A stretch of 64,000 bases of DNA from Nereocystis luetkeana (lineage: Eukaryota; Sar; Phaeophyceae; Laminariales; Laminariaceae): NCBI GenBank assembly GCA_031213475.1, contig JARUPZ010000009.1, forward strand, positions 8,031,601-8,095,600, given 5' to 3'. The position numbers and the translations under genes were made by a program. Positions 48,565-59,100 of the stretch are shown piece after piece. Each line of letters opens with the position of its first letter. Position 1 is the first letter of the stretch. The notes under the pieces were generated by a model. That model did not search any database. It saw nothing but the letters and a program-made list of their open reading frames with translations, and had not been told where the DNA came from.

Positions 48565-48720
48565 GGTACCCAGATATCCGTGTCCGACTCATCCGCCGCC
48601 GCCCATCGCTAAAAGGGGGGCAAATAGTCTATGGTCACCCGGGTACCCGTGCGTGCCGCGACCCGGGTACCCGGTTCCGGTTCCGCCTCAACAGCCCCCC
48701 ACCCGGTCGGGTACCCGGTT
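48565..48720. repeat. Clustered GGGTACCC palindromes
   Basis: The palindrome (C)GGGTACCC(G) occurs at about 48566, 48640, 48664 and 48709, with ACCCGG words between. It is a short irregular array with no coding meaning apparent. Confidence 0.6.
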
Positions 48721-49188
48721 TTACTTTTTTTGAGGCCGGGGTGCAACTCTACGCGGTACTGCTCGAGCTACGCCCTCCTGAAAACAACACCTCGTTTATC
48801 TGCCGACTACTCCACCATCTCAGCGCTAGTGGGTGCTACTGGTGGCGCCGTGTGTCGTTGCGCTCTCGGCGATGAGGAAGGGCAGATACGCCAGAGGGGA
48901 TGTCCATCTCCTTACCGTAGTTCCCCTTTTGCCCATGGAACAATCCTCCTGCTGACATTCTTGACAGCTCATTGGAATAGACCATTATTTCTCAACACGG
49001 CCACCCACAACTACTTGCTGGCAGCAACCGTGGCCTGGTTCGGGCCGACACCTTTCATTCGCGTTCATGCTTGTTTGCAATCTCGACGTGTATTTTTTTC
49101 TGTGTCCCGAACATCATATTTTCCGAACCGCTACACCCTCAACATTAATTTGAGCCGTACTTCTATTAGAGATGATACTTGTCAGTAA
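48631..49188 (+). CDS. Unrecognised 185-codon frame, doubtful
   Basis: This open frame has no family resemblance. It begins inside the GGGTACCC-rich stretch and runs about 25 bases into the LTR that starts at 49164, so its end is not native. Composition is mixed (TISALVGATGGAVCRCALGD in the middle is the most protein-like part). A piece could be an exon. I would not treat the whole as a gene. Confidence 0.15.
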   Translation: MVTRVPVRAATRVPGSGSASTAPHPVGYPVLLFLRPGCNSTRYCSSYALLKTTPRLSADYSTISALVGATGGAVCRCALGDEEGQIRQRGCPSPYRSSPFAHGTILLLTFLTAHWNRPLFLNTATHNYLLAATVAWFGPTPFIRVHACLQSRRVFFSVSRTSYFPNRYTLNINLSRTSIRDDTCQ

Positions 49189-49995
49189 CCATCATATTCG
49201 TTACTCGATTACACTTACGTCATCTGGTATACATTTACGCATTATATGTACGACAGACAGTTTTGCAGTCTGAGCTATAGTAGGATGGCAGCAGCTGTCT
49301 TTTTACGCATATACTGCTGTGCACCCGTACGCACAGAATAAAGTCCCAATGACGAGTAGTGCCATAGATCTACTGTTGTGGTACGTACGTACATGATCTA
49401 CGGTAGACAGCACATTTAGTACGTGCTATCATTGGTGCATAATGGACAGGATATCTTCAGTATCCCTCCGAGACCGGTAGCATAGTTTTACTGTTACAAT
49501 GTAGTTCTGGTTGGAGAAACAACATAGGCTACACTGGGGTCATGGATATGCACCCCAAGATATGTTGTTTTTTACAGTAAATCTGGGGGGTCTCTTCGTT
49601 GTTTTTATTTTGAACGGAATACGAGGGTATTCCCTCATTTTGTTTTTGTTTGACCGAAGTGCAAAGGTCGTCCTTTGTTGCGAGCTGCGAGCGCACACGC
49701 GCACCGCCCTCCCCTTTGAGCTCACTCTACTTTTGCTCTACTTTTGCTCACCATCATCAGCTTCCAGCTGAGCAATCAATCAACAATGTGGCTTGGGGTC
49801 ACCACACCATCTTCTTCTCTTCTATGTTGAAGCTTCACATACAAGTCACCTGACAGTGACTACGTGTTTGCCTCGAACATTTTGACTGTGTATTGCCGGC
49901 CATCGGCAATCGAGTCTAGGCGTACACACCAGCTACGAGCTGGTACACACGCCAATCGCCATACCTAGTAGGTTCTGCGCCATAAACCGTTAATA
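49164..49995 (+). repeat. 5' LTR of the copia-like element
   Basis: 832 bp, starting TATTAGAG and ending GTTAATA. Both edges are fixed by the ACTTC target duplication outside and the tRNA-Met-type primer site inside. Confidence 0.9.
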
Positions 49996-50394
49996 GGTTA
50001 TGAGCCTCGAAACGCGTAAACGCGGCAAGCTACTAGCAGCGGTGGCCCAAGACTGGACTTTTTCAAGATCAAGAAACCTGCTGCTACGTACGACAAAAAG
50101 GAAGCTTCTTCTGCGACGAGAGGAACGAAACATCGAAGGTCCACGTACTTCGTTGAAACGTGAGTGACACGTGGTACATATACCGCGTGCTTGTACGAGG
50201 GTCCTGCGTAGGGCAATATATTACTGCTGTAGTTCACTACTCCTGTACTGCTGTAGTTCACTGCTGCTGTAGTCTAGTTGCTGTAACTATGATAGAGACA
50301 CCTACAGAGTACCACCGCGTAGGAGTTGTGACAATCTCACCTTCTTCGCTTTGTCTTTCCATAGACGAGGACCAATAATCTCGAGAAAACCTTG

Positions 50395-51480
50395 AGTGTA
50401 CCTGCTGCTGTACGCTGCCCAACAGAAACTCCACATTACAACCCAGCAAACCTGAGGTTAGGAGCTCTGCTGAGCGTAGTCCATCTCGTGGATCGTAAGC
50501 CTCAGTTACTCTGAGCAACAGCGACATTTAAGTCAACTCCCGACAAGCATTTCTGCTGTCTGTTAAAGGAGCGCTGAACTTCGATAAATAAATTAACCCG
50601 CTGTACGCTGCCCAACAGCAACTCCACATTACAACCAAGTAAATCTGAAGGTTAGGAGCTTTGCTGAGCGTAGTCCATCTCGTGGCGTCGTAAGCCTCAG
50701 TTACTCTGAGCAACAGTGACATTGAAGTTATCTCCCGACAAGCGTTCTGCTGTCTCTGAACTTATTTCGATACATTTCCAAGAGGGCCTTCGGCCCCAGA
50801 GAGATTTTCTTTTCTCCAAGAGGGTTATCGGCCCCAGAGAGATTTTGTTTCGACAGTCGTCATTGGACTCCACGTGGATCCGTGACCCCACACAACCGTT
50901 GAAACAAGAACTATAATAGCAAATAGTTTCTCCGAGGAGGATACGTACGACAACAGTTTAGTTTCGTGTCTTGATCACACAGCACAGAGCAGTACTGCTA
51001 CCTACTGTGTGCATCTCACCTCCGGCCATATTTCTCATACGAAGTGTGGACTCGAAAAATCTTGACTCAACGTCGAGTATTATTATACTGCTGTACGCTG
51101 TCAAGGACAACTTCGCCACAACTCACAGCACCGCTGGGGTTAAGGAGCTCTGCCTAGTGTAGTCCACATCGTGGATCGTCAGCCTCGGGCAATCCGAACT
51201 GCAGTTGTATAGAAGTAACTCCCGGCGGTACCACCGTCTGTAAAAAGGGACCCTGACTTCACAAATTTCCAACAGGGACCTCCCCGCGGGATCATCAAGG
51301 AGAAGCCCCTAAAAATAACTCAAATAAATCTCGATAGTGCATCGCGTCGAGTACTTACGTAGCTTGGTGCTGTTTTAATAGCTACCCCAAAGACAATCAC
51401 AGTACTCCTGTAGATTAGAGGCATTGCTAGGCGCCATCCACTACTGTGGATTTGTCAGCCTCGTGAATCACGAGCAAAAT
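50395..51480 (+). repeat. Diverged ~195-bp internal repeats of the copia-like element
   Basis: 'gctgtacgctgcccaacag...ctgagcgtagtccatctcgtgg...cctcagttactctgagcaacag' occurs at about 50403-50525 and again at about 50600-50722. A more diverged copy lies at about 51092-51230, and a faint one at about 51395-51480. No open frame is conserved across units, so they are more likely structural RNA signals or expanded leader than coding. Confidence 0.65.
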
Positions 51481-52211
51481 CTATTAAGGGAGCTGGAGTA
51501 TCCTCGCCAGGGGCCGGGAAACACCATCACCAAGAACTACAATATTCAACAAAAGATTCCTCACCAGGGACCGGAACGTCATCATCAGAGAATGGAACAC
51601 TACCACCGCAACAAGCTGGAGTGTCATCATCATCAGGATGTATCATCGTGTGCATCTTCTTTTTTACCCGGGGACGCACCTGGGGGATACAGCAGGGAAC
51701 TCTGGTAAAGTAGTACTTACTGTATCTGGTTGTCTTTTGAGCAAGCAGTGAACCACTTGCAGTGATCGTCCACATTGTTCCTTTGTTTGTTTTTGGGGCG
51801 ACAGGAACTTTCGACCATGTTTATTCTTTCCTGTGATTGTAGCGGATCGACAAACCATTTTCACTTCATAAAGACTACCAGGTACTCCTGTAGCAACCCT
51901 CGTATGTAGTTTAGGTATACACACCCACCTCATACAAGCAGGTAGGTGTTGCAGTAGTATTAAATAGAACAGAACGATTCTATGTTCGGTAATTTTATTG
52001 CCCTTTATGTGTTGAATTCACTCCTTGGATCTCATACGGTCGGTACATCATGTACAACTGATTATCCTTGGAACCATCATGCAGGTACATTATGTACAAA
52101 TAAGTGTTCCCAAAACAATATCACTTCTTGATGTTGCATGTGTGTTTCTTTTTAAGAAGTTTTAGCATGATGTAACGCAGAGTAAGAAAGTGTACGCTTA
52201 ACGGGAGGAGG

Positions 52212-53043
52212 TATTAGAGATGATACTTGTCAGTAACCATCATATTCGTTACTCGATTACACTTACGTGATCTGGTATACATTTACGCATTCTATGTACG
52301 ACAGACAGTTTTCCAGTCTGAGCTATAGTAGGATAGCAGCAGCTGTCTTTTTACGCATATACTGCTGTGCACCCGTACGCACAGAATAAAGTCCCAATGA
52401 CGAGTAGTGCCATGGATCTACTGTTGTGGTACGTACGTACATGATCTACGGTAGACAGCACATTTAGTACGTGCTATCATTGGTGCATAATGGACAGGAT
52501 ATCTTCAGTACCCCTCCGAGACCGGTAGCATAGTTTTACTGTTACAATGTAGTTCTGGTTGGAGAAACAACATAGGCTACACTGGGGTCATGGATATGCA
52601 CCCCAAGATATTTTGTTCTTTACAGTAAATCTGGGGGGTCTCTTCGTTGTTTTTATTTCGAACGGAATACGAGGGTATTCTCTCATTTTGTTTTTGTTTG
52701 ACCGAAGTGCAAAGGTCGTCCTTTGTTGCGAGCTGCGAGCGCACACGCGCACCGCCCTCCCCTTTGAGCTCACTCTACTTTTGCTCTACTTTTGCTCACC
52801 ATCATCAGCTTCCAGCTGAGCAATCAATCAACAATGTGGTTTGGGGTCACCACACCATCTTCTTCTCTTCTATGTTGAAGCTTCACGTACAAGTCACCTG
52901 ACAGTGACTACGTGTTTGCCTCGAACATTTTGACTGTGTATTGCCGGCCATCGGCAATCGAGTCTAGGCGTACACACCAGCTACGAGCTGGTACACACGC
53001 CAATCGCCATACCTAGTAGGTTCTGCGCCATAAACCTTTAATA
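52212..53043 (+). repeat. 3' LTR of the copia-like element
   Basis: 832 bp, same ends as the 5' LTR. Edges are fixed by the polypurine tract inside and ACTTC outside. Confidence 0.9.
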
Positions 53044-53227
53044 ACTTCATCCCAAACAAACATATATTGGGTGATTTATGTGCCTCGCAGAAGTAAGTCG
53101 AGATTTCTGCATTTTTCTCATAATAGTATATATTCTGAAAATTATCGAAATTCGCCATTATTTTTCCATTTCTGTTTTCGAAATCATCAGAGCACATACG
53201 GCAAAGGGCCTGATCAATATCTTTCAT
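53044..53227 (-). CDS. Small unrecognised frame abutting the copia-like element
   Basis: From an ATG at 53227 a - strand frame reads MKDIDQALCRMCSDDFENR, later NFQNIYYYEKNAEISTYFCE, and is still open at the LTR edge (53043). AT-rich and protein-like, with several Cys, but no family is recognised. If real, the element landed inside it. A chance frame remains possible at this length. Confidence 0.25.
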
Positions 53228-54184
53228 TCAGTCTATGGAATGCTCGTTTAATCCGACTATTACCCGATTAATTCCCGATTGCTACTAACAGCGACCCTCC
53301 GTAGTAGCACTAGCAGACTGCGTGCTGCTTTCTGCCTGGGGAGCGCCGTTTGTGTCGGTTTTGAGGGCTGTGTGTGTTTTCTTCACATTAAACCGTTCTT
53401 TCTACCCGTCGACATCCAGCACAACAAGTGTCCGTGCCGATTCTCCAATCCTAGAAGAGATACAAATTCTGTGGTCAAAAAGCTACGCCTCAGAGTTACT
53501 ACGTTACCACGTGTGCAGTATGCACTGCAGTGGGCAATGAAGAGCCATGTCATCATACTAGATACGACACGCACGACATACCCAATCTATGAAATAATAG
53601 TGAAAGGAAAATAAACAATATGTGGGGGCTGCAGAAACGGGGTTTAAGGTTATATTACGTGATTTACACCGCAACGGACCCTGAGGGTCTTTGCTGACGT
53701 CACCTACTGGTCCCTGGGAGCCGTCTGGGGTGCTGGAGAGGACTGATACTAGACATATATGTGTTGATCGCGTGACAGCGGATGCGGTAGGTTTGAATAT
53801 ATATGAGAAACAAAAGGCCGGAAAGCCGGGGATTAAGCTTAAATGCCCCCGCAAAAGTAATTTCATCTGGTCTTACGAACGTGGTAGCGATTAACGATAT
53901 TATGAATGGGGTCTGCCGGAATCAGGTGTACCTGGCCACTTTTCGACCAAAATCAGTTACATTCTAAAAACAAGTACAAACACACCCCAGGAGGAAAGAT
54001 GTCTGGAGACATGTCTATCTCTAGCTGTCTGTTTGTCTAGGCTGTCTGTCTGGGCAAAACCATATGTCCAGACATAAAAACGCCTACTTATCTGCATGGA
54101 AACACCTATTTATTCTGTTAAAACTGCACCGTTTCATGTTCCATGGCCATCTTTGTCTCCTCCTGTCGATGTCCCCATGCGTAC
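53228..54184. other. No gene recognised before the second tandem block
   Basis: Contains a 111-codon + frame (53279-53614) with no known relatives. Around 53921-54010 lies a stray copy of the phrase 'acctggccacttttcg-ccaaaatcag', which belongs to the repeat family of the block to the right. Confidence 0.4.
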
Positions 54185-55737
54185 GCATACGAGCTCACAC
54201 CGAGACAGGTGTATAGTACGCGTACTGCCATTTATTTGTGTATGCGCTGCTGATGCCATTGTTTTTGTTTTGCACACCATAACCAACTTTTTTTCCGAAC
54301 AGCTGCCGTTGTTGTTCACAGCCTGCGTTTCTTTCCACACCGAGACAGTTGCCTACCGCCGCCGCTGCTGTTGTTATTCCGACACGACAACATACAGGAG
54401 TTGAGTACACTAACACGTTTCCATGTTACATGCTGCTGCCGACTCTGCCGTCGCCGTCTCAGCCGCGAAAAAAGACGTGAGGGTTTGCCAACATTATTCA
54501 TCGCATCCCATTCCTATTTACCATTTTTGTGCTTTCTGCCTCTACAGCGCACGCCAACGCGTATTTTCGAAACTGTTTTTGCCAAAATCAGATATACCTG
54601 GCCACTTTTCGGCCAAAATCAGTTACATTTGAAAGCCAAGTACAAAACACACGCCAGGAGCCCTGCTATTGTCCAGGCTGACATCGTAACTGATTTTGGC
54701 TCGAAAAGGCCAACTTATACCTGTTGTTTTCTACTCTCTCTAGCTTTCAACTGATTTTGGCCAACTTTGAACCAATCAGAGAGGCGACATACGTACACTG
54801 CTGTTTCTCTCCGTATGCGTCTGCCCTCCCTCGGTTAAAATTATTCCGCATTACGCAACGTATAAACTCTGTACTCGCACGTACACGTTGTACGTCAAAG
54901 TACGTATCTACATAAATATGCATACCCTGGTACATGAATATTATGCTGGTTTCACTTTTTTTCTTATTTGGGGTGTGCGACGTGCTTCAGTTATTATTAT
55001 TACTCCTCTTGCCATCAGACAATGTGCAGCATGATCTTCAACATGGATCACTCATAGCTTTCCCGAAAGAAGAAAACCACGGAAACAAAACGAAACCCAT
55101 GCACCAAGTCTACCTCCCTTCCGTGCCAACTTTCAGCTTGCCTTCAGTTATTGAATAGTTGTTGTGTCCTACTGCCGCTGCTTTGTTGTTTTCTATGGTC
55201 ACAACGGTCCATACATCACCATGGTCATTATCTGCACCACCCCGCGTCGAGTTTGTCTCAGGTCTGGTACGGCAAGATAATTTCGTGCCGAGCTGGCAGT
55301 TCCGCGAGGACGGTCAAGAAGATTTAAGCTGTCTACTGTGGGGGGGCGCCGGAGGAGCTACTCTTCTTGGCGCCCCCGCTGTCGCAGAACAAACGAAGCC
55401 TATTAACAGTGACTCTCTGCAGGTCCAAGTGAAGCCCGTGGTATCTACACCCTAAAGAAAACTAAACCACTTGGATTTTGGAGGCCATAGGTGGCACGCG
55501 TCTTTTTTTACCCGACTTTCATGGAAAGAACACCGCTCGCGGCGCGCGTTTTTTACTTGGTTTTAGTATACACCTGATTTTGGCTCAAACGGATCAGGTA
55601 GAATTGATTTTGGCATTTATTTGCCCTTTTCAAAGTCTTCGTCAGCTAAACTCATACCAAGTAAAATATATGTATTAAACACGTCTTACATGTCTCCTTT
55701 GTGCTGTCGGTTTGTTGTCTACAATCTATGTTTGCAG

Positions 55738-55900
55738 GTCCGTAAGGATTGTGTCTAATGCAAAGGAACTATCAAGGAGAACGGTGTCTTGATCGGCCTG
55801 TGCAAGCCCCCCGTGCACTTCTCGGGCTCCAAGCACTCCAGCTCTTGATCACCCACGACCAGCAAGTTCAGGGCGAACGCCATGCGAAGTTCGGCGAATA
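55738..55900 (+). pseudogene. Broken copy of the exon at 60578-60745
   Basis: Same acceptor TTTGCAG and start (CGTAAGGATTGTGTC), but the fifth codon after that is TAA where copy B has TAC. Further on, bases are lost around 55845 so the frame is not kept. It looks like a dead duplicate of the exon in block B. Confidence 0.5.
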
Positions 55901-56960
55901 GGATCGGGTGGGACTGGAGAAAAGTGCCGCCAAGCGGGAACGCTGTGTCGGTCGATCTCCTCCGTTCGGGCTCGGAATAGATCTTCGCACTTCAAGAGTC
56001 TGTTCCCGTGTCTATCATGATCTGCCGGTAAAGCATCATACACAGTTGATCTGCCTTTTGTCTGCGCCTGGGGTCTGAATATAGAGGTGTTCGCGGGCGT
56101 TTGGTTGCAGCGTGCGCCTGCGTCTATAGTAGTGTCAATACTTTTAGCAAACATCCGTTGTGCGTGTACTTGCAAGTCTGCCAGCGGGTACTTCGAGTTC
56201 AAGCGTGGGGAGCGGACTGGTTCATTTGTTTTCGGTGGGGGTTTCTTCACCTAAGAAGAGTGTCAGGTTTTGCATCGCTTTCATCACGCTAGTGCCTTGG
56301 CGATTGCCAAGGCCTAACTGACTTCTTTGCATCCTCTCTGGGTGCTGTGGACAACGAAATATCCTGTTTTTTTCAATATACCTTGGGCGTTTGCCAGGGT
56401 GCTGATTCCTTTGTTACTAGCGACATTCGCGTTCGCGAGGGAATTTTTGCTCTTACTTACTCCCGTCGTTTCGACCTTTTTGCGTTTCACGCCGGCCCCG
56501 GGCCCACTGCTACGCCGAAGACGTTGTTCCTTGAGGAATTCCTGTTGTATTAATAGTTGGTTTGGGCGTCCGCCAAAGGTTTCGTTCGTTGTCGAACTGT
56601 TAGGTGTCGCAGGGCATTTGTCTACTGGCGCTGCGATTCGTCGAGCAAGTGCTTACTGTCTAAGTTGCATAGTAAGCTCATCGTCATGTCGCCTTCATAT
56701 ATATCTCATAACATACATAATTACCACCTGCTTTTTCGGTCATTAGAACTGCATTCTTGCGTCACCCTCATCTGCATGTTCCACTCCTATTTTCCTTATA
56801 CCAATTCATATCTGGTTGTTAACAGGTACATTTGAGCTATTGCCCCAACTGCAGCACATACAACAGCAATAATTGGTGGAATCGTTCAAACCAACCCACC
56901 AAATACGCATTTCGGCAAGAGTCTTCTTACACGCTACGCTAATGCCACTCCGAAGGGAAA

Positions 56961-56992
56961 ACTTGTATATTTATATATATATATATATTATA
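56961..56992. repeat. AT microsatellite
   Basis: A run of 'tatatatatatatata' between unique parts of block A. Similar short TA runs occur in block B near 61875-61910 and 62070. Confidence 0.7.
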
Positions 56993-57339
56993 TAAACACA
57001 ACTATAAGTTCGTTTCTCTGGTCGGTCGCCGTGGGGGCGTTTCGGTGGCCTTTCGCAAGATTGTCAACCCTGATTCGCGAGTGCTTTGTACTATTTGAGA
57101 GTGGAGGGACTTTTCGGGATCAGATTCAACAGGACTGCCGTTGATTTCGGCTGCTTTGCCCCGAAGAGACCATACATACGATAGTAGACCGATTTTCTTT
57201 CATTTTTGTTCCGGAATAGTTTCAACACAGGACTACGACGCGGGTCATTGGATTATATGCGTACGTGGACACATGTAGACAGCATACGACGGGCGGCACG
57301 CTGGTGCTGCCATATTCGTGTACCGCTTAGTCAGTTGGC

Positions 57340-57420
57340 CTCCTGCTGGCGTTGCTCCTGCTCGTGCCGCTCCTGCTCGTGCCGCTTCTTCGGGTGCCGC
57401 TCCTGCTGGTGCTGTTTTTG
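57340..57420. repeat. GCTCCTGCT(C/G)GTGCC minisatellite (also about 63255-63375)
   Basis: Units of about 15-18 bp, 'gctcctgctcgtgccgc', repeat about five times in block A and about seven times in block B. Copy number therefore differs between blocks. Frames over it read as Cys/Ser/Arg-rich or Leu-rich low complexity, which I do not accept as genes. Confidence 0.75.
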
Positions 57421-57872
57421 CTTTGGCTGCTTCTGTTGGTACCGGGTGCTCCTCCCGCTAGTGCTGCTCCTGCCTGGTAGATGGCATCGCCTGCTGCTGG
57501 TGGTGCCGCTTCTACAGAGTGGACAGAACTTTTTCCTGCTGCCGATATTAAAGGTTCTGCCTTCAATACACCTCTGCCTCGGCCTCTTCTGGCTGATCTT
57601 GGAAGCCCATTTAGAAGAGAACCCCCCTGTCCAAGTCAGTGCTCTATCCCACTGTAAAGTGCAACCGCTAGACCCCCCAGCTATATGATGGAGACAGAAC
57701 TTTGGAGGCAAGGTCGATTTTGCGACCGGCGATCACGACATCTGCCCTGGCAGCGGGATAATCTTGAAGTAGCCCAAAGACTGTGAATTATGCGCCAGGC
57801 CTATCGACGTCCGCACCGTGTCGTACACGCTCGAGACAGGAGGTGGCGGTGAGCTGTGTTCTGTGCTTCTCT

Positions 57873-57941
57873 GTTGCTGTTGTTGTTGTTGTTGGTGTTG
57901 TTGTGTGCTACCTATTTATACCGCCGCGGCTGCTGCTGTTT

Positions 57942-57982
<41 letters not shown>

Positions 57983-58062
57983 CTTGTAGTTGTTCTTGTT
58001 CTTGTTGTTCTTGTTGTTCTTGTTGTTGTTGTTGTTGTTGTTCTTGTTCTTGTTGTTTGTCG
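57873..58062. repeat. Interrupted GTT/TTC/CTG trinucleotide array
   Basis: Long GTT runs broken by TTC, TAG and CTG units. Block B has the same position as a pure GTT run (63834-63937). Confidence 0.9.
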
Positions 58063-58134
58063 CCTACGTCTACCGCCGCGGCTGCTGTTGTTGAGTCTTT
58101 TCCACACTACTTGCAATTTTTGGTATTCATAAAT

Positions 58135-59100
58135 ACGAGAACACGACTTGGTGGCGCCGCTCATTGCTGCTGCTACTGCTGCTGCTGCACCTTTTTTTCC
58201 TGATGTTGTTACCCAGCGCACCTACCGCCCCTGATGCTGCTTTTCTTGTTTCGGGTTGGTCTAGGTAGTCGTCGTTCGCGATGTTGCCGTTGTAGGGACC
58301 TTTGAGTCAGTATCTACTGCCGCTGCTGCTGTTGTTGCTTCTGCTGCTGTTAAGGTTGTTGTTGACGTTGCTGTTCCCGCATGTAGTCGACCTCCAGGAC
58401 TGAATCTACAACCAAGATGTTTTTGCCTCCGTGTTTTTATAGTACGCGTATGCGCTGCTGTTGCCGCTGCTGCTGCCGTTGTTCTGTACAGCCTGCGTTC
58501 CTTTCCGCACCGAGGGAGGTGTCTACCTTCGCTGTTGCTGCTGTTGTTTACCTGGTATGCTGTTGGTGGTGGTGCTGTTGCTGTTCCCGCACGTAGTCGA
58601 CCTTTAGCACTAAATCCAAGACAAAAACGTACTAATAATGCCATTTGTTTATGCGTCACTGCGCCTACTGCCATTTGCTTTGGTGCTGCTGCTGCCGCTG
58701 CTACTGCCGTTGTTGTTTACAGCCTGCGTTCGTTTCCCCAACAGCAGTGTCTACCGCCGCTGCTGCTGTTGTTGTTGTTCATGCTGTTGGTATTGTTGTT
58801 GTGGTTGTTGGTGTTGTTGTTGTTGTTGTCGTCGTTACTGTATTCCCGCACGCGAGAACACGAATTGGTGGCGCAGCCCATTGCCGTTGCTGCTACTGCT
58901 GCTGCTGCGTTTCCTGCTGCTATGACCCCGCGTGCCTATCGTCCCTGATCCTGATTTTGTTGTGTACGCAGACGTCGTTCGCATAGTTGCTGTTGTAAGC
59001 GGCTTTGAGTCAGTGTCTGCCGCCGCTGCTGCTCCAGCTGTTGTCTATGTTGTTGTTGTTGGCGTGGTTGTTGTTGTTCTCGCATGTTGTCGACCTTCAG
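58135..59100. repeat. Degenerate ~718-bp tandem repeat rich in CTG/GTT
   Basis: 'gaacacgacttggtggcgccgctcattgctgctg' (58138) recurs as 'gaacacgaattggtggcgcagcccattgccgttg' (58856). 'ctttgagtcagtatctactgccgctg' (58300) recurs at about 59003. The phrase 'cccgca-gtagtcgacct-cagcact-aat' occurs at about 58375, 58580 and 59080, showing shorter sub-repeats. No gene is recognised. Confidence 0.65.

Larger units (their letters stand above)
49164..53043 (+). mobile_element. Young non-autonomous LTR element, copia-like, TATTA...TAATA ends
   Basis: Direct repeats of 832 bp lie at 49164-49995 and 52212-53043 and differ at about 14 sites by eye (98% alike), so it is young. A perfect 5-bp target duplication ACTTC lies at 49159-49163 and 53044-53048. 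The base after the 5' LTR begins GGTTATGAGCCTCG (49996-50009), complementary to a tRNA-Met anticodon arm (CTCAT in the loop), the half-tRNA primer type known from copia elements. A polypurine tract GGGAGGAGG (52203-52211) abuts the 3' LTR. The LTR ends are TATTA and TAATA rather than TG...CA. The 2.2-kb interior shows no gag or pol, so it needs proteins from elsewhere. Its structure looks whole for a non-autonomous element. Confidence 0.9.
54185..58125. repeat. Second tandem block, left copy (A)
   Basis: Landmarks here recur in order further right: 'gctcacaccgagacagg' (54189 and 59190), the frame starting MEAI at 55478 and 60318, the exon-like segment (55738 and 60578), 'ggtcggtcgccgtgggggcg' (57020 and 62368) and the GTT array (57873 and 63834). 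Offset grows from 5.0 to 5.9 kb through indels. Divergence is visibly greater than in the 13.7-kb block, so this duplication is older. A short conserved frame (VEFV-GLVR-DNFVPSW, about 55248 and 60090) may be another exon. Confidence 0.85.

Noticed and set aside
57640-57680. Possible tRNA on the - strand (GCGGTTGCAC... AGAGCACTG)
   Set aside because: No box B at the proper distance and no paired stems.
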